The position numbers and the translations under genes were made by a program. The notes under the pieces are model-generated. The model had not been told where the DNA came from. It worked only from the letters and a program-made list of their open reading frames with translations, and did not search any database. Shown here in pieces: positions 45,631 to 54,929 of a stretch of 64,000 nt of DNA. Origin of the DNA: Ensifer sp. WSM1721 (lineage in GTDB: Bacteria; Pseudomonadota; Alphaproteobacteria; Rhizobiales; Rhizobiaceae); contig NZ_CP165783.1 in the NCBI RefSeq assembly GCF_000513895.2, forward strand, positions 806,001-870,000, given 5' to 3'. Positions within the stretch are counted from its first letter, which is position 1. Each line of letters begins with the position of its first letter.

Positions 45631-45885
45631 TCAGGCGTCCTTCGGCTTATAGGCGACGCAATCGATCTCGTGCTCGGCACCGTAATCTTCCTCATTCAAA
45701 ATAGTGAGCAGACTGCCGATCGCCTTATGCGCCTGCGCGACGATGTTGCCGTCGATGATTTCGCCATTCTCCATAGCGACTTGGCCCGAGACGTAGAGCC
45801 AGCCGTCCGCCTCGACGGCGCGCGCGAAAGGCAGTGAACTTCCTCCCGCACCGGCCTGTTCGCCGCCATAGTGCTTGATCGACAC
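45631..45885 (-). pseudogene. RidA/YjgF family protein with internal deletion
   Basis: From the GTG at 45885 (GAGG upstream; a TTG at 45927 is weaker) only 84 residues are encoded, against about 125-130 for the family. The first two thirds are normal (VSIKHYGGEQ...LPFARAVEADGWLYVSGQVAMENGEIIDG, HKAIGSLLTILNEEDYGAEH), and the last stretch (EIDCVAYKPKDA) is the usual C-terminus. About 40 residues between them are gone without breaking the frame, including the PPAR(A/S) segment with the conserved catalytic Arg. It is probably inactive as an imine deaminase. It is the first gene of the rpiR operon. Confidence 0.75.
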
Positions 45886-45971
45886 GGAACTCGCCTCTTG
45901 CAAATTATTTTCTTCTTCCGTTGACAAGTGACCATAGAATACGGAATTTGACCAGAGAAAATGCTGATTTA

Positions 45972-45985
45972 TGAAAAGAATTTCA
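45972..45985. promoter_or_regulatory. Palindrome in the divergent promoter of the two M81 transcripts (RpiR operator candidate)
   Basis: TGAAAAGAATTTCA (TGAAA/TTTCA arms) lies 16 bp upstream of the rightward SnoaL-like gene and about 87 bp upstream of the leftward ridA start. The only other copy noticed, on the minus strand at 54060-54074, differs by a single inserted T and precedes the ABC importer operon. Shape and gene context fit an RpiR-family operator. Confidence 0.6.
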
Positions 45986-46001
45986 ATCCGGGGCGAAACA
46001 C

Positions 46002-46493
46002 ATGCGGAATCTCTTCCAGAATCCGTTTCCCGAAACCGACATTGCCCGGTGCTCCATCTGGGAGATGCTGGTGAGCCGCGATATCGATGCGTTCCTCGCC
46101 GCCGATTGGTCGATGGTGGCGGACGATTTCGTCGAGGAAGGCTTCATCGGTATAGACGGAAGGCGCGAAACAAATCCGGATAAATGGCGGCTCACCTTTC
46201 CATCTCTTGCCGCCTACCGGGATGAGTGGCTGCGCCAGGCACGGGATTTCGCCGAACAATCCTTTGCCGAGGATCCGCGGGCTGCAATCTTCGCGACAAC
46301 CACGCTAGAGGACATCGAGATCAACGCGGAGTTCGCGCTCGCGCGCAAGAAGTTCGACGGACGCTTGACGAAATTGGACGGCAGCTTCGATGTCTTGAAG
46401 TGGCAGACGGTCTATTATTGCCGCCTGCATGGGGGCCGTTGGAAAATCTGCGGCTTCACCGGCTACCTTCCCAACCCGATGGGGTCCGACTGA
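46002..46493 (+). CDS. SnoaL/NTF2-like hypothetical protein
   Basis: A 163-residue protein of unknown function. Its pattern (SRDIDAFLAADWSMVADDFVEEGFIGIDGR at the start, YYCRLHGGRWKICGFTGYLP at the end) suggests a cone-shaped NTF2-like fold such as SnoaL, which often binds or isomerises small hydrophobic molecules. There is no signal peptide. It is followed one base later by the second M81 gene (TGA-G-GTG), so the two are translated together and likely act in one pathway. Confidence 0.6.
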   Translation: MRNLFQNPFPETDIARCSIWEMLVSRDIDAFLAADWSMVADDFVEEGFIGIDGRRETNPDKWRLTFPSLAAYRDEWLRQARDFAEQSFAEDPRAAIFATTTLEDIEINAEFALARKKFDGRLTKLDGSFDVLKWQTVYYCRLHGGRWKICGFTGYLPNPMGSD

Positions 46494-46494
46494 G

Positions 46495-47991
46495 GTGAAG
46501 GAAAAGGCAACGGCATTGCGCATCTTCACAGCGGCGCTCGCGACCGAGACGAATACCTTCTCACCGATCTGCATCGACCGGCGCGCCTTCGAAGCATCGC
46601 TTTACGCCCTGCCCGGCGAGCATCCGGAAACGCCGACGCTTTGCACCGCGCCGATCACCGTCGGCCGGCGCATAGCGGCGGAGAAGGGTTGGCAATTGAT
46701 CGAGGGTACGGCCGCCTGGGCGGACCCGGCGGGGCTCGTCAACCGGCAGACCTACGAGGATCTGCGCGACGAGATCATCGCCCAACTGCGCGCCGCCCTG
46801 CCCGTCAATGCCGTCGTTCTCGGCCTGCACGGCGCGATGGTCGCCGACGGCTATGAGGATACCGAGGGCGACCTGCTTCAGCGCGTGCGCGAAATCGTCG
46901 GGCCGGACGTGCTCGTCTGCGCCGAACTCGATCCGCATAGCCACCTCACGGAGAAGCGGGTCGCGGCCGCCGACTTCTTCGTCTTCTTCAAGGAGTTTCC
47001 CCACACGGACTTCGTCGACCGTGCCGAAGACCTCTGGCGGATCGCCGTCGATACGCTCGAAGGGCGCGTCGCCCCGGTCATGTCGATCTTCGACTGCCGC
47101 ATGATCGACGTGTTCCCCACTTCGCGCGAGCCGATGCGTAGCTTCGTCGACAAGCTCATGCGGATCGAGCGGGACGATGCCGATGTGCTGTCGCTATCGG
47201 TCGTGCATGGCTTCATGGCCGGCGATGTACCCGAAATGGGCACCAAGATGCTGGCCGTGACCAACGGCAATAGCGCAAAGGGCGACGCGCTTGCCCGGGA
47301 ACTCGGGCTCGAGCTTTTCGCCGGTCGCGGCACCTATCGCATGCCGGAAATCGACGAGCGTCAGGCCGTGACGCAAGCGATGGCCGCGCCGGCCGGCCCG
47401 GTGGTGATCGCCGACATGTGGGACAATCCCGGCGGCGGTACGGCGGGCGACGCCACTGTCGTGCTGGAAGAACTGCTCGCGAACAACGTCACCGATGCGG
47501 CGATCGGCACCATCTGGGACCCGATGGCCGTGCGGATCTGCATGGCCGCCGGAGAGGGCGCCGAGATCCCCCTGCGCTTTGGCGCGAAATCGGCACCTGG
47601 CACGGGCAGGCCAATCGATGGCATCGTCAAGGTCGTCAAGCTCGAGCGCAACGCCGAGATGCGCTTTGGAGAGAGCTTCGCTCCTTTCGGCGATGCCACG
47701 CATATCGAATTTCGCGGCATCGACATCATCCTGAACTCGACACGCGCGCAGAGCTTCGACCCGAGCCTTTTCTCGGTCATGGGGATCGATCCGACGTCGA
47801 AGAAGATCCTTGTGATCAAATCCACGAACCACTTCTTCGCCTCGTTCTCGAAAATCGCCGCCGAGATCATCTATTGTTCGGCGGGAACCCCCTACCCCAA
47901 CGACCCGGCGAAGACGCCCTACCGGCGTGCAAAACGCGACATCTGGCCGATGGTCGCCGACCCGCATGGGCCGGAACGGGGAGCCGCCTGA
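46495..47991 (+). CDS. M81 family metallopeptidase (MlrC-like), divergent member
   Basis: About 498 residues from the GTG at 46495, the first plausible start after the SnoaL-like stop. FTAALATETNTFSP replaces the IHTECST of its neighbour. CAELDPHSHLT, FFKEFPHTDF and the signature MWDNPGGGTAGDAT are present. There is no signal peptide. Two different M81 enzymes are thus encoded back-to-back across a shared promoter, suggesting two cleavage steps on related substrates, or different specificities. Confidence 0.85.
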   Translation: MKEKATALRIFTAALATETNTFSPICIDRRAFEASLYALPGEHPETPTLCTAPITVGRRIAAEKGWQLIEGTAAWADPAGLVNRQTYEDLRDEIIAQLRAALPVNAVVLGLHGAMVADGYEDTEGDLLQRVREIVGPDVLVCAELDPHSHLTEKRVAAADFFVFFKEFPHTDFVDRAEDLWRIAVDTLEGRVAPVMSIFDCRMIDVFPTSREPMRSFVDKLMRIERDDADVLSLSVVHGFMAGDVPEMGTKMLAVTNGNSAKGDALARELGLELFAGRGTYRMPEIDERQAVTQAMAAPAGPVVIADMWDNPGGGTAGDATVVLEELLANNVTDAAIGTIWDPMAVRICMAAGEGAEIPLRFGAKSAPGTGRPIDGIVKVVKLERNAEMRFGESFAPFGDATHIEFRGIDIILNSTRAQSFDPSLFSVMGIDPTSKKILVIKSTNHFFASFSKIAAEIIYCSAGTPYPNDPAKTPYRRAKRDIWPMVADPHGPERGAA

Positions 47992-48013
47992 CCCTCGCTG
48001 GCGAAGAAACGTT

Positions 48014-48042
48014 GCGCCCGCCTGCGGGAGCAGGTGGCGGGC
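48014..48042. terminator. GC-rich imperfect hairpin between convergent genes
   Basis: The GCGCCCGCC/GGCGGGC arms with an inner TGC/GCA stem form an imperfect hairpin in the 83-bp gap between the second M81 gene and the convergent GNAT gene. There is no T-tract, so terminator function is only a possibility. Confidence 0.3.
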
Positions 48043-48074
48043 AGGGCGGATGAAGGGGCGACCATGTCAAGCAG

Positions 48075-48566
48075 TCAGTCGACGATGCGTTTCGCCATGA
48101 GTAAGTCGTCGATTTCGCGGCCGTTACGGAGGCAGCCGCCCGGAACGCGGCCGATGTGGGTGAAGCCCTCTCGCTCGTAGAACCGGATCGCTGTGGAGTT
48201 CTCCGCGCTGGCTGCGAGCTCCAGTTGGCGAATACCCATGCCTCGTGCATATTCCGTAACGGCCTCCAAAAGTCGCTTTGCTAGGCCGGTCCCGCGCGTT
48301 TCCCGCCGCACATAGACCATGATCAGCGTTGCGCGATGCGCCATCTTGCTGGCCCGCTGGCGCATCAGCCCCATGATCCCGATTGGGACATCGTCCTCAA
48401 AGGCAACGAAGACCGGATCGCCGAGCAATCGGCGACGCCACTCATCGTCCGAGAAATTTTCCCAATCTTCGGCGCTGCTCGCAAAGGAAGCGGGCTCCGT
48501 GCGCAACGCTTCGAGCCGAATACGCCGGAAGGAGTCGACATCGTCGGCGCCGAGCAGCCTGATCAT
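48075..48566 (-). CDS. GNAT family N-acetyltransferase
   Basis: A 163-residue acetyltransferase from the ATG at 48566. A longer frame (to 48743) overlaps the ABC ATPase gene in another frame and is rejected. VYVRRETRGTGLAKRLLEAV is the acetyl-CoA motif A (R/Q-x-x-G-x-G/A), with AENSTAIRFYEREGFTHIGR as motif B. It is last in the leftward importer operon, 11 bp after the ATPase stop. The acceptor is unknown; an amine of the imported compound is one guess. Confidence 0.87.
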   Translation of the reverse strand: MIRLLGADDVDSFRRIRLEALRTEPASFASSAEDWENFSDDEWRRRLLGDPVFVAFEDDVPIGIMGLMRQRASKMAHRATLIMVYVRRETRGTGLAKRLLEAVTEYARGMGIRQLELAASAENSTAIRFYEREGFTHIGRVPGGCLRNGREIDDLLMAKRIVD

Positions 48567-48577
48567 CGTTCCCACGT

Positions 48578-49711
<1,134 letters not shown>

Positions 49712-49799
49712 GAATCTGTCTCCAACCGCCTGCGCGTGAGGCGGCACGTGCGCAACAAGCGGAGGCCGCGGACTCCGAAGCCCGCGGCCCCGATAGGCG

Positions 49800-51014
49800 T
49801 TATTTGTACTGTTCGAGCTCGCCGGCCGCCTTCTTCAGCGCATCGGCGGGCTCCGCCTTGCCGGTGACGACCGACTGGACCATTTCGATCATCGTGTTCT
49901 GCAAGCCCTTGTAGTCGGTAAAGAGCGGCTCCGGCCCGCCGAAGGAGATGCCATCGATGAACGGCTTCCAGTAGGGATTGGCGGCGACCATCTCGTCCAC
50001 GGCCTTGCCCGGACGCAGCGGCGTCAGGCCTTCCTGCGCTTCATAGATCGGCTGGTTTTCGGGATTGGTCAGGAACTTGGCGAACTCGATCGCCTTTTCC
50101 TCGACGCCCGTGCCGCTGAAGACTGCAAGGCTGTCGGTGATCAAGAGCGTGCCCGGACCCTTGGCGCTCGGCCCGAGCGGCAACGGCGCTACGCCCCAGT
50201 CGATCTTCGTTTCCTTCAAACGGTTCACCGCGCCGACGGATGCATGGATCATGCCGAGCTTGCCGTCGAGGAAGATCGCGCGCACCTCGTTCTGCTCATA
50301 GGAGGTCGGGCCTTCTTCGGCATAGGGGACGATGTCCTTCAGCGCCGTCAGTGCTTCGAGGTTCTCCTTGCTGTCGAGCGTGATATTGCCGTCGGCGTCG
50401 ATCACCGAGCCGTTATTGGTGTAAACCCAGTGCAGGAACTGGTGCATGGTGTTGTCGAAGGTCTTGGCTACAACGCCAAATCCGGCGATGCCTGTCCTCT
50501 CCTTGATCGTCTTGGCGTATTCGAGCTCTTCCGCCCAGGTCTTCGGCGGCTTCTCCGGATCAAGGCCGGCCTGCTTAAACAGTTCCTTATTCCAGAAGAG
50601 CGACTTGGTGGAGAAGGCGACCGGAACGCCCCATTGCTTGCCGTCGGTCGTCACCGTGTCCATGATGTAGGGGTAATAGGAGGCCTTCTCTTCGTCCGTA
50701 AACGGGATCGGGACGATAAGCTCATTCTGTGCGAATTCCTTGAGCGTGCGCGAGCCGACATAGGCGAGCGCCACGGGCGTGCCGGAGGCAGCAAGCGTCG
50801 TCACCTTGTCCTGGCACTGGCCCCAGCCGACCACTTCCGCGGCAATCTTATAGCCGGGATTGGCCTCCTCCCATTTCTTGATGAACTCGGCGTGTGCCGG
50901 CTGCATCTTGTCGCCGCAGGCGAGAAAGGTGATCTCGGTATCGGCCAGCGCCGGCAGCGCCGTGGTGGCGAGAAGCGCGAAAGTCCCGGCAATCAATGAG
51001 GCATGCTTTCTCAT
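49800..51014 (-). CDS. CUT1 ABC transporter sugar-binding protein
   Basis: A 404-residue periplasmic protein from the ATG at 51014 (GAGGGGAA upstream). A longer open frame to 51707 runs through the permease gene and is rejected. The signal peptide MRKHASLIAGTFALLATTALPALA is followed by a family 1 binding-protein fold (FIKKWEEANPGYKIAAEVVGWGQCQDKVTTLAASGTPVALAYVG). The ligand is unknown. Its operon partners and the RpiR, GH20 and M81 genes point to an N-acetyl-amino-sugar conjugate. Confidence 0.92.
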   Translation of the reverse strand: MRKHASLIAGTFALLATTALPALADTEITFLACGDKMQPAHAEFIKKWEEANPGYKIAAEVVGWGQCQDKVTTLAASGTPVALAYVGSRTLKEFAQNELIVPIPFTDEEKASYYPYIMDTVTTDGKQWGVPVAFSTKSLFWNKELFKQAGLDPEKPPKTWAEELEYAKTIKERTGIAGFGVVAKTFDNTMHQFLHWVYTNNGSVIDADGNITLDSKENLEALTALKDIVPYAEEGPTSYEQNEVRAIFLDGKLGMIHASVGAVNRLKETKIDWGVAPLPLGPSAKGPGTLLITDSLAVFSGTGVEEKAIEFAKFLTNPENQPIYEAQEGLTPLRPGKAVDEMVAANPYWKPFIDGISFGGPEPLFTDYKGLQNTMIEMVQSVVTGKAEPADALKKAAGELEQYK

Positions 51015-51049
51015 GGTATTCCCCTCGCTTGTGAAGCTCGTTGTTGCGG

Positions 51050-51907
51050 TTACTGTTTCACGGCGCCGGCGGTCAGGCCCGCGACGAGATAGCGTTGCAT
51101 CAGGAAGATGAGGACGACGGCCGGCGCGATGCCGACGAAACTTGCCGCCATGAGCTCGTTCCAGACCACTTCCTGCCGGCCGAAATAGGCATAGAGGCCG
51201 ATCGGCAGGGGCATGTATTCGGATTTCGAGTTGAAGGTCAGCGCAAAGATGAATTGCTGGGCATAGGAGCCGATAAAGGTGGTTATCGCGACCACCGTGA
51301 TGCCGGGCATGGCGATCGGCAGGATGACACGGCGAAGCGTGTAGAAATGGCTTGCGCCGTCGACGAAGGCCGCCTCGTCGAGCTCGCGCGGAATGCGCAT
51401 CATGTAGGTGCGCAGCAGCCAGATGCCCGACGGGATGAGGAAGGCGACGCCCGGCACGATCATCGCGAAATAGGTGTTGAGTACGCCGAAACTGCGCATC
51501 AGCCTGAAGAGCGGGATGAGCAGCACCGCGCCTGAAAACATGTTGACTGCAAGGAAAGCCGCAAGCAGCGCACCGCTGCCGCGGAAGTTGAAACGGGCAA
51601 AGGCGTAGGCAGACGGCACCACGAGCACGAGGACGACCGCCGTGACGATGGTGGAGATGAAGAAGGAATTGAAGATGTAGCGTGCGAAACCCGGCACGCT
51701 CACCCACATCGTACGATAGGCCTCGAAGGAACCGTTCTCGGGCCAGAAGCGGTAAGGCGAGGAAAACAGAAGCCCGAGCGGCTTCAGCGACACCAGGAAG
51801 CCTTCGACGAACGGCGCGAGAATGAAGGCCAGGAAGACAAAGATGCCCGCGTAGATGCCGACGAGTTCGTACCAGCGATAGCGGTTGATCATGGCCGGCT
51901 GGCTCAT
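51050..51907 (-). CDS. CUT1 ABC transporter permease (MalG type)
   Basis: A 285-residue membrane protein with six helices and the EAA loop ELDEAAFVDGASHFYTLRRVILPIAMPG (about residues 186-213). Its start overlaps the stop of the other permease gene by 4 bp. It forms one half of the importer channel. Confidence 0.92.
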   Translation of the reverse strand: MSQPAMINRYRWYELVGIYAGIFVFLAFILAPFVEGFLVSLKPLGLLFSSPYRFWPENGSFEAYRTMWVSVPGFARYIFNSFFISTIVTAVVLVLVVPSAYAFARFNFRGSGALLAAFLAVNMFSGAVLLIPLFRLMRSFGVLNTYFAMIVPGVAFLIPSGIWLLRTYMMRIPRELDEAAFVDGASHFYTLRRVILPIAMPGITVVAITTFIGSYAQQFIFALTFNSKSEYMPLPIGLYAYFGRQEVVWNELMAASFVGIAPAVVLIFLMQRYLVAGLTAGAVKQ

Positions 51908-52788
51908 CGGCTCTCTCCCGAGGCGAGACGATGGGTGACGCGGAAATAGACGATGCAGAAGATCGACAGGAAGAGGCAGATCAAGACGGCACGCGCCGCC
52001 CCTTCCCCGTATTTTTTCGAGCCGATCGCGGTGCGGTAGGTGTCGATGATCATCGTCGTCGTGTCGCCGTTGGGCCCGCCTTGGGTCAGGATCCAGATGA
52101 TGTCGAAGGAGTTGAAGGTCGCGATCAACGACAGCATCGACATGGTGATCATCGCTGGAACGAGCAGCGGCAGGGTGATGCGGCGGAAGCGGTAGAAGCG
52201 CCCTGCTCCGTCCGTCCAGGCCGCCTCATAGAGGTCCTGTGGGATCGCCTGCATCGAAGCGAGCAAATAGAGCGTCACGAGCGGCACGCCGATCCAGACG
52301 TCGGTGATGATCGTCGCCCAGAAGGCTGTGGAGCCGTGCGCCAGGAAGGCGACCGGGCCATCCACCAGTCCCCAATTCTGCAGCATGCCGGAGATCATTC
52401 CGAACTGGCCGTTATACATCCAGCCCCACATGAAGATTCCGATCGCCATCGGCACGATCCATGGCGGCATGGTGAGCACCCGGAACAGCGCTCGTCCCGG
52501 CACGGCGGCGTTCAGCATCACCGCACCGAAGGTGCCGATGATCATTTTGATCGCCACGGAAAAGGCAGTCCAGACGAAGGTGCGGATGATCACTTGTGCG
52601 AAAGTGCCGTTGAAGATCTTCTCGTAATTGGCGGTGCCGACCCATTTGGTCGTCTTCTTCAGCGAAGCGTCGGTGAAGGAGAGGATGAACGTGTCGACCA
52701 GAGGATAGGCGACGATGACGGTGACGTAGAGGACGGCCGGAAGAAGCAGAAGCCAGGCGAAGATGACGGTGCTGCGCCGAACACTCAT
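51904..52788 (-). CDS. CUT1 ABC transporter permease (MalF type)
   Basis: A 294-residue membrane protein from the ATG at 52788 (GGGGCGGGG upstream; an earlier in-frame start at 52812 overlaps the Gfo/Idh gene). It has six helices and the EAA loop DLYEAAWTDGAGRFYRFRRITLPLLVPA. It lies 13 bp after the Gfo/Idh gene and pairs with the MalG-type subunit. Confidence 0.91.
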   Translation of the reverse strand: MSVRRSTVIFAWLLLLPAVLYVTVIVAYPLVDTFILSFTDASLKKTTKWVGTANYEKIFNGTFAQVIIRTFVWTAFSVAIKMIIGTFGAVMLNAAVPGRALFRVLTMPPWIVPMAIGIFMWGWMYNGQFGMISGMLQNWGLVDGPVAFLAHGSTAFWATIITDVWIGVPLVTLYLLASMQAIPQDLYEAAWTDGAGRFYRFRRITLPLLVPAMITMSMLSLIATFNSFDIIWILTQGGPNGDTTTMIIDTYRTAIGSKKYGEGAARAVLICLFLSIFCIVYFRVTHRLASGESR

Positions 52789-52801
52789 CCCCCCGCCCCT
52801 T

Positions 52802-53962
52802 TCAAGCCGCACGGCCGTGCAGGGCTTCGTCGAAGCGGTCCCAGAGCGGCCTCAAATCGACGACCGTCTTCTTCATCCGCGCCTCATCCATGGAGAGCGC
52901 CAGGATACCGGCCTCGAGCGCATCGAGCGGCGAGACCGGCAGCGGGCCGCCATCCCGGACATGGGCGATGATCTCGGCCGCCATCTGCTCGTCGGCGCCG
53001 TAGTGCTGCGACAGCGCCGTCTCCTTGGCGTATCGCTTTTCGACGACTTTCCGGCCGGAAAGCACTTCGTGCACGTCGAGATTGCCGCGGATGAAATCGC
53101 CCTCCGCCATGCCGCGCGAGCCGATCACGCAGAAGCGGCGGAACTGGTCCGGCACGTTGAGGTTCGTGTGAAAGTTCATCGCCACGCCATTGGCATATTC
53201 GATGATTGCGACCTGGTAGTCGATGATGTCGCCGTCGCTGTCGAAAACCTTGTCCGTGGCGTTCCAGCCGCTCGGCTTGCGGTGGAAGAGTTGCAGGTCG
53301 TTAATGCCCTCGCGGGCCGGATCATTGGTCGGAACGAAGCTCTTGCGGCCGCCGAAACTCGCCACGCGCTCGGGTCGGGCACCCACGACTCCGTTGTAGA
53401 GGTCGAGATCATGGCAGCATTTTTCGAGCATGAAGCTGCCGGCATAGCGTCCGTAGCGGCGCCAGTCGCGCATGAAGAATGCGCCATGATAGGGTTCGAT
53501 GTGCTCGGACGCCTCGATCGAAACGATCTCACCGAGCGTTCCCGCCGCTTGAGCGGCGCGAAGGTCGCGGTACATCGGCGCGTAGCGCAGCACGAGTCCG
53601 ACCATCAGTCTATCGTGGCCATGTTTCGCCAGCAGCGCGGCAAGCTCCAGGCTCTGCTCGATCGTGCTGACGATCGGCTTCTCGCAGAAGATCTTGAGCC
53701 CCGCCTCGAGACCGATGCGGATATGATCGAGATGCATGTGGTTCGGGGAACCAATCATCAGGAGGTCGAGCTTCTCCTTGGCGATCAGCTCCTCGGGCGT
53801 GGCATAGGCCTTGCCGGCGGCGATGCCCTTGTCCGTGAGTGTTGAAAGGCCGGCGGGCGCCGGGTCGACATAACCCGCGATCTCGAAGCCTTCGTCGATC
53901 GCCTTGAAGACATAGCCCAGATACCCGAGGCGGAATCCGAGTCCGATTATCCCGACTTTCAT
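52802..53962 (-). CDS. Gfo/Idh/MocA family oxidoreductase
   Basis: A 386-residue NAD(P)-dependent oxidoreductase. GIIGLGFRLGYLGYVF is the Rossmann turn, and FCEKPI carries the family's EKP lysine. The C-terminal half is the usual alpha/beta substrate domain. It is first in the leftward importer operon and probably oxidises the imported sugar or an inositol-like or amino-sugar product in the cytosol. The candidate RpiR operator is about 98 bp upstream. Confidence 0.9.
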   Translation of the reverse strand: MKVGIIGLGFRLGYLGYVFKAIDEGFEIAGYVDPAPAGLSTLTDKGIAAGKAYATPEELIAKEKLDLLMIGSPNHMHLDHIRIGLEAGLKIFCEKPIVSTIEQSLELAALLAKHGHDRLMVGLVLRYAPMYRDLRAAQAAGTLGEIVSIEASEHIEPYHGAFFMRDWRRYGRYAGSFMLEKCCHDLDLYNGVVGARPERVASFGGRKSFVPTNDPAREGINDLQLFHRKPSGWNATDKVFDSDGDIIDYQVAIIEYANGVAMNFHTNLNVPDQFRRFCVIGSRGMAEGDFIRGNLDVHEVLSGRKVVEKRYAKETALSQHYGADEQMAAEIIAHVRDGGPLPVSPLDALEAGILALSMDEARMKKTVVDLRPLWDRFDEALHGRAA

Positions 53963-54059
53963 GCTCTCGCTGTTCCCTGCCTTTTGGCGTAATTTATTTT
54001 CGTAGACTGGGGTAGAAATTTCGAGGCGTCAACCGAAATCCAATCAATCGGGCAGAATG

Positions 54060-54074
54060 TGAAATTCATTTTCA
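54060..54074. promoter_or_regulatory. Palindrome upstream of the CUT1 operon (RpiR operator candidate)
   Basis: On the minus strand this reads TGAAAATGAATTTCA, identical to the site at 45972-45985 apart from one extra T. A second small palindrome, GAAATTTC, is at 54015-54022. Both are in the 229-bp gap between the Gfo/Idh start and the stop of the osmolyte permease gene, where no other feature is seen. Confidence 0.6.
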
Positions 54075-54191
54075 TGCAAGGGCAGCGATCGTTACTCCCC
54101 ACCTCCGCATTCATTACACATGAGGTGGAAAGCGGCACGGCGGTCCGTCGAGGCACAAGTCCAGCGGCCGATGAAACTGAAGCGCCCTATA

Positions 54192-54929
54192 TCAGACGTG
54201 CGCACGTCCGGAGAGCGTCCGCTCCAGTCCCTGGAGCGCATCATGGATGAGGACGGCGAGGACGGCGACGATGAGGCCGCCCTGGAGCACGAAGGCGAGA
54301 TTGTTCGACTGCAGTCCGGCGATGATGACCTCTCCAAGCGTCTTGGCGGCGACCGTGGAGCCGATCGTTGCGGTGGCGAGGCTGACCACGACGGAAAGGC
54401 GGATGCCCGTGAGGATGACCGGCAGCGCCAGCGGGAGCTCGATCCGGAAGAGCCGCTGGCGTTCGGTCATACCCGCGCCGCGTGCGGCCTCCATGACCGC
54501 GGGAGGTAGCGTCGTCAGTCCCGTCAGCGCATTCTCGAAGATCGGCAGCAGGCCGTAGAGAAAGAGCGCGATCAGCGTCGGCTTCTCGCCGAAACCGAAG
54601 ATCGGAACCGCGAGCGCCAGAACGGCCACCGGCGGAAAGGTCTGACCGATATTGACGAGACTACGCGACAGCGGCAGGAACTCGGCGCCGGCCTTGCGCG
54701 TGACGAGGATCGCGAGCGATACGGCAACGACGGTTGCCGCGAGCGTCGCAATGAAAACGGTTCGAAGATGCAGGACGGTGAGCCAGAACAGGCTGCCCTG
54801 ATCGTAGATCGCCGGCGCGTTCGCCTGCACCAAGGGTTTCAGCAGCGGCTCGAACCAGATGGGCTGCAGCAGGAAGACCAACAACAGGAGCAGCACCGAC
54901 AAGCGCACCAGATTGGACAGGGATGCCAT
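54192..54929 (-). CDS. yehW: Osmoprotectant ABC transporter permease (YehW type)
   Basis: A 245-residue permease of the OpuB/ProW type with about six helices and the loop VMEAARGAGMTERQRLFRIELPLALPVIL. It starts directly after the ATPase stop. Size and order match the yehZ-yehY-yehX-yehW operon of enterobacteria (glycine-betaine-type osmolytes, low affinity). Confidence 0.86.
   Translation of the reverse strand: MASLSNLVRLSVLLLLLVFLLQPIWFEPLLKPLVQANAPAIYDQGSLFWLTVLHLRTVFIATLAATVVAVSLAILVTRKAGAEFLPLSRSLVNIGQTFPPVAVLALAVPIFGFGEKPTLIALFLYGLLPIFENALTGLTTLPPAVMEAARGAGMTERQRLFRIELPLALPVILTGIRLSVVVSLATATIGSTVAAKTLGEVIIAGLQSNNLAFVLQGGLIVAVLAVLIHDALQGLERTLSGRAHV

Noticed and set aside
48014..48042. 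GC-rich hairpin considered as a strong bidirectional terminator or repeat array
   Set aside because: The stem is interrupted and lacks T-tracts on either side; kept only as a low-confidence feature.
49800..51707. 635-codon frame that would fuse the CUT1 binding protein to upstream sequence
   Set aside because: The N-terminal part is the permease gene read in the wrong frame; a good ribosome site and signal peptide mark the real start at 51014.
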